Assembly: GCA_934047225.1 (NCBI GenBank)
Contig: CAKOHE010000111.1
Location: 1-64,000, forward strand
Origin: Ypsolopha sequella
Taxonomy: Eukaryota; Arthropoda; Insecta; Lepidoptera; Ypsolophidae
Direction: 5' to 3'
DNA length: 64,000 nucleotides
In this document: piece after piece, positions 63,848 through 64,000 of the stretch
Position numbering within the stretch: the first letter of the stretch is position 1
Layout of the letters: each line of letters begins with the position of its first letter
The notes under the pieces: generated by a model
The model's input: the letters and a program-made list of their open reading frames with translations, nothing else
Database searches by the model: none
What the model was told of the DNA's origin: nothing
Made by a program: the position numbers and the translations under genes

Positions 63848-64000
63848 TTTTTTTTTTTTTTTTTTTATAAATGAAATTTATAAATTTATAATGTGCAGCT
63901 GCAGGTTCTTTTTTGCAGTTCTTACGATAACCACTCTCTCCCACGTTAGTCCCTGAGCTTCATGGATTGTGTGGAGACGCGATCCTTGTTGCTTCCCGAA
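63848..64000 (-). pseudogene. Divergent helicase-bearing TRAS-like copy, cut by the window edge
   Basis: After a poly(T) run and a short AT-rich stretch, the minus strand encodes GKQQGSRLHTIHEAQGLTWE and RVVIVRTAKK, which is helicase motif V. The nucleotide sequence differs at many positions from the copies at 38.4 and 44.1 kb, so it is another subfamily. Coding homology ends soon after motif V, before motif VI, and runs into the tail. This copy is therefore 3'-defective or ends differently. The rest lies beyond the window. Confidence 0.7.

Noticed and set aside
29088..64000. Interstitial (non-terminal) telomere-like repeats
   Set aside because: Consistent strand orientation, density of telomere-specific elements and a sharp left boundary favour a true chromosome end, although the terminus itself is outside the window.

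Overview
The window is insect genomic DNA, almost certainly from a moth or butterfly (Lepidoptera). The evidence is the telomeric pentamer TTAGG, telomere-inserted non-LTR retrotransposons of the SART and TRAS types, a lepidopteran TE signature near 27.8 kb, and AT-rich DNA full of MITEs and decayed LINEs. I cannot name the species. No bacterial-style operons, rRNA genes or CRISPR arrays are present.

Region 1 (1-29,087) is chromosome-internal or subtelomeric DNA. It is mostly decayed mobile elements. They include a Tc1/mariner-like element with an intron-containing transposase, a 1-kb foldback element, several hairpin MITEs, 5'-truncated LINEs, a probable LTR, a non-autonomous hAT element with a near-perfect 8-bp target duplication, and four minisatellites (58 bp x 23, 22 bp x 13, about 50 bp x 7, 38 bp x 5). 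The only candidate host gene is a pair of spliced-looking exons (14,738-14,865 and 19,875-20,189). The intervening DNA has been invaded by LINE sequence, and the 58-bp minisatellite lies just upstream of the first exon.

Region 2 (29,088-64,000) is telomeric. The G-rich TTAGG strand runs 5' to 3' on the plus strand, so the chromosome end lies to the right. Only short TTAGG tracts (about 17-55 bp) remain between retrotransposons. Plus-strand SART-like elements have poly(A) running into GGTTAGG. There is one full-length copy with both ORFs open (53,335-59,181), two internally deleted copies (29,105 and 34,371), and 33 short 3'-end copies (14 'S-long', about 365 bp; 19 'S-short', about 155 bp). 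Minus-strand TRAS-orientation elements have poly(T) on the plus strand: 18 copies of family H and 21 copies of a very short family T.

The most striking feature is the long H copy (43,467-47,762). It encodes a 926-aa ORF that starts with the C-terminal zinc-finger tail of an R1-clade ORF2 and ends in a complete superfamily-1 helicase of positive-strand RNA-virus type. The 3' part of the same ORF recurs at 38,431-39,118, and a divergent piece enters at the right edge of the window. SART ORF1 would supply an RNA-binding gag, and ORF2 an endonuclease plus reverse transcriptase that targets telomeric repeats. The helicase is an extra domain on the TRAS-like lineage.

The short copies form higher-order repeats. 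Whole strings of elements recur at constant offsets (about 5.66, 7.995, 9.077 and 11.157 kb) and share truncation points and private variants. This part of the array therefore grew by recombination or segmental duplication as well as by retrotransposition. One SART copy is cut off in mid-gene directly against TTAGG, which looks like a broken end capped by telomeric repeat.
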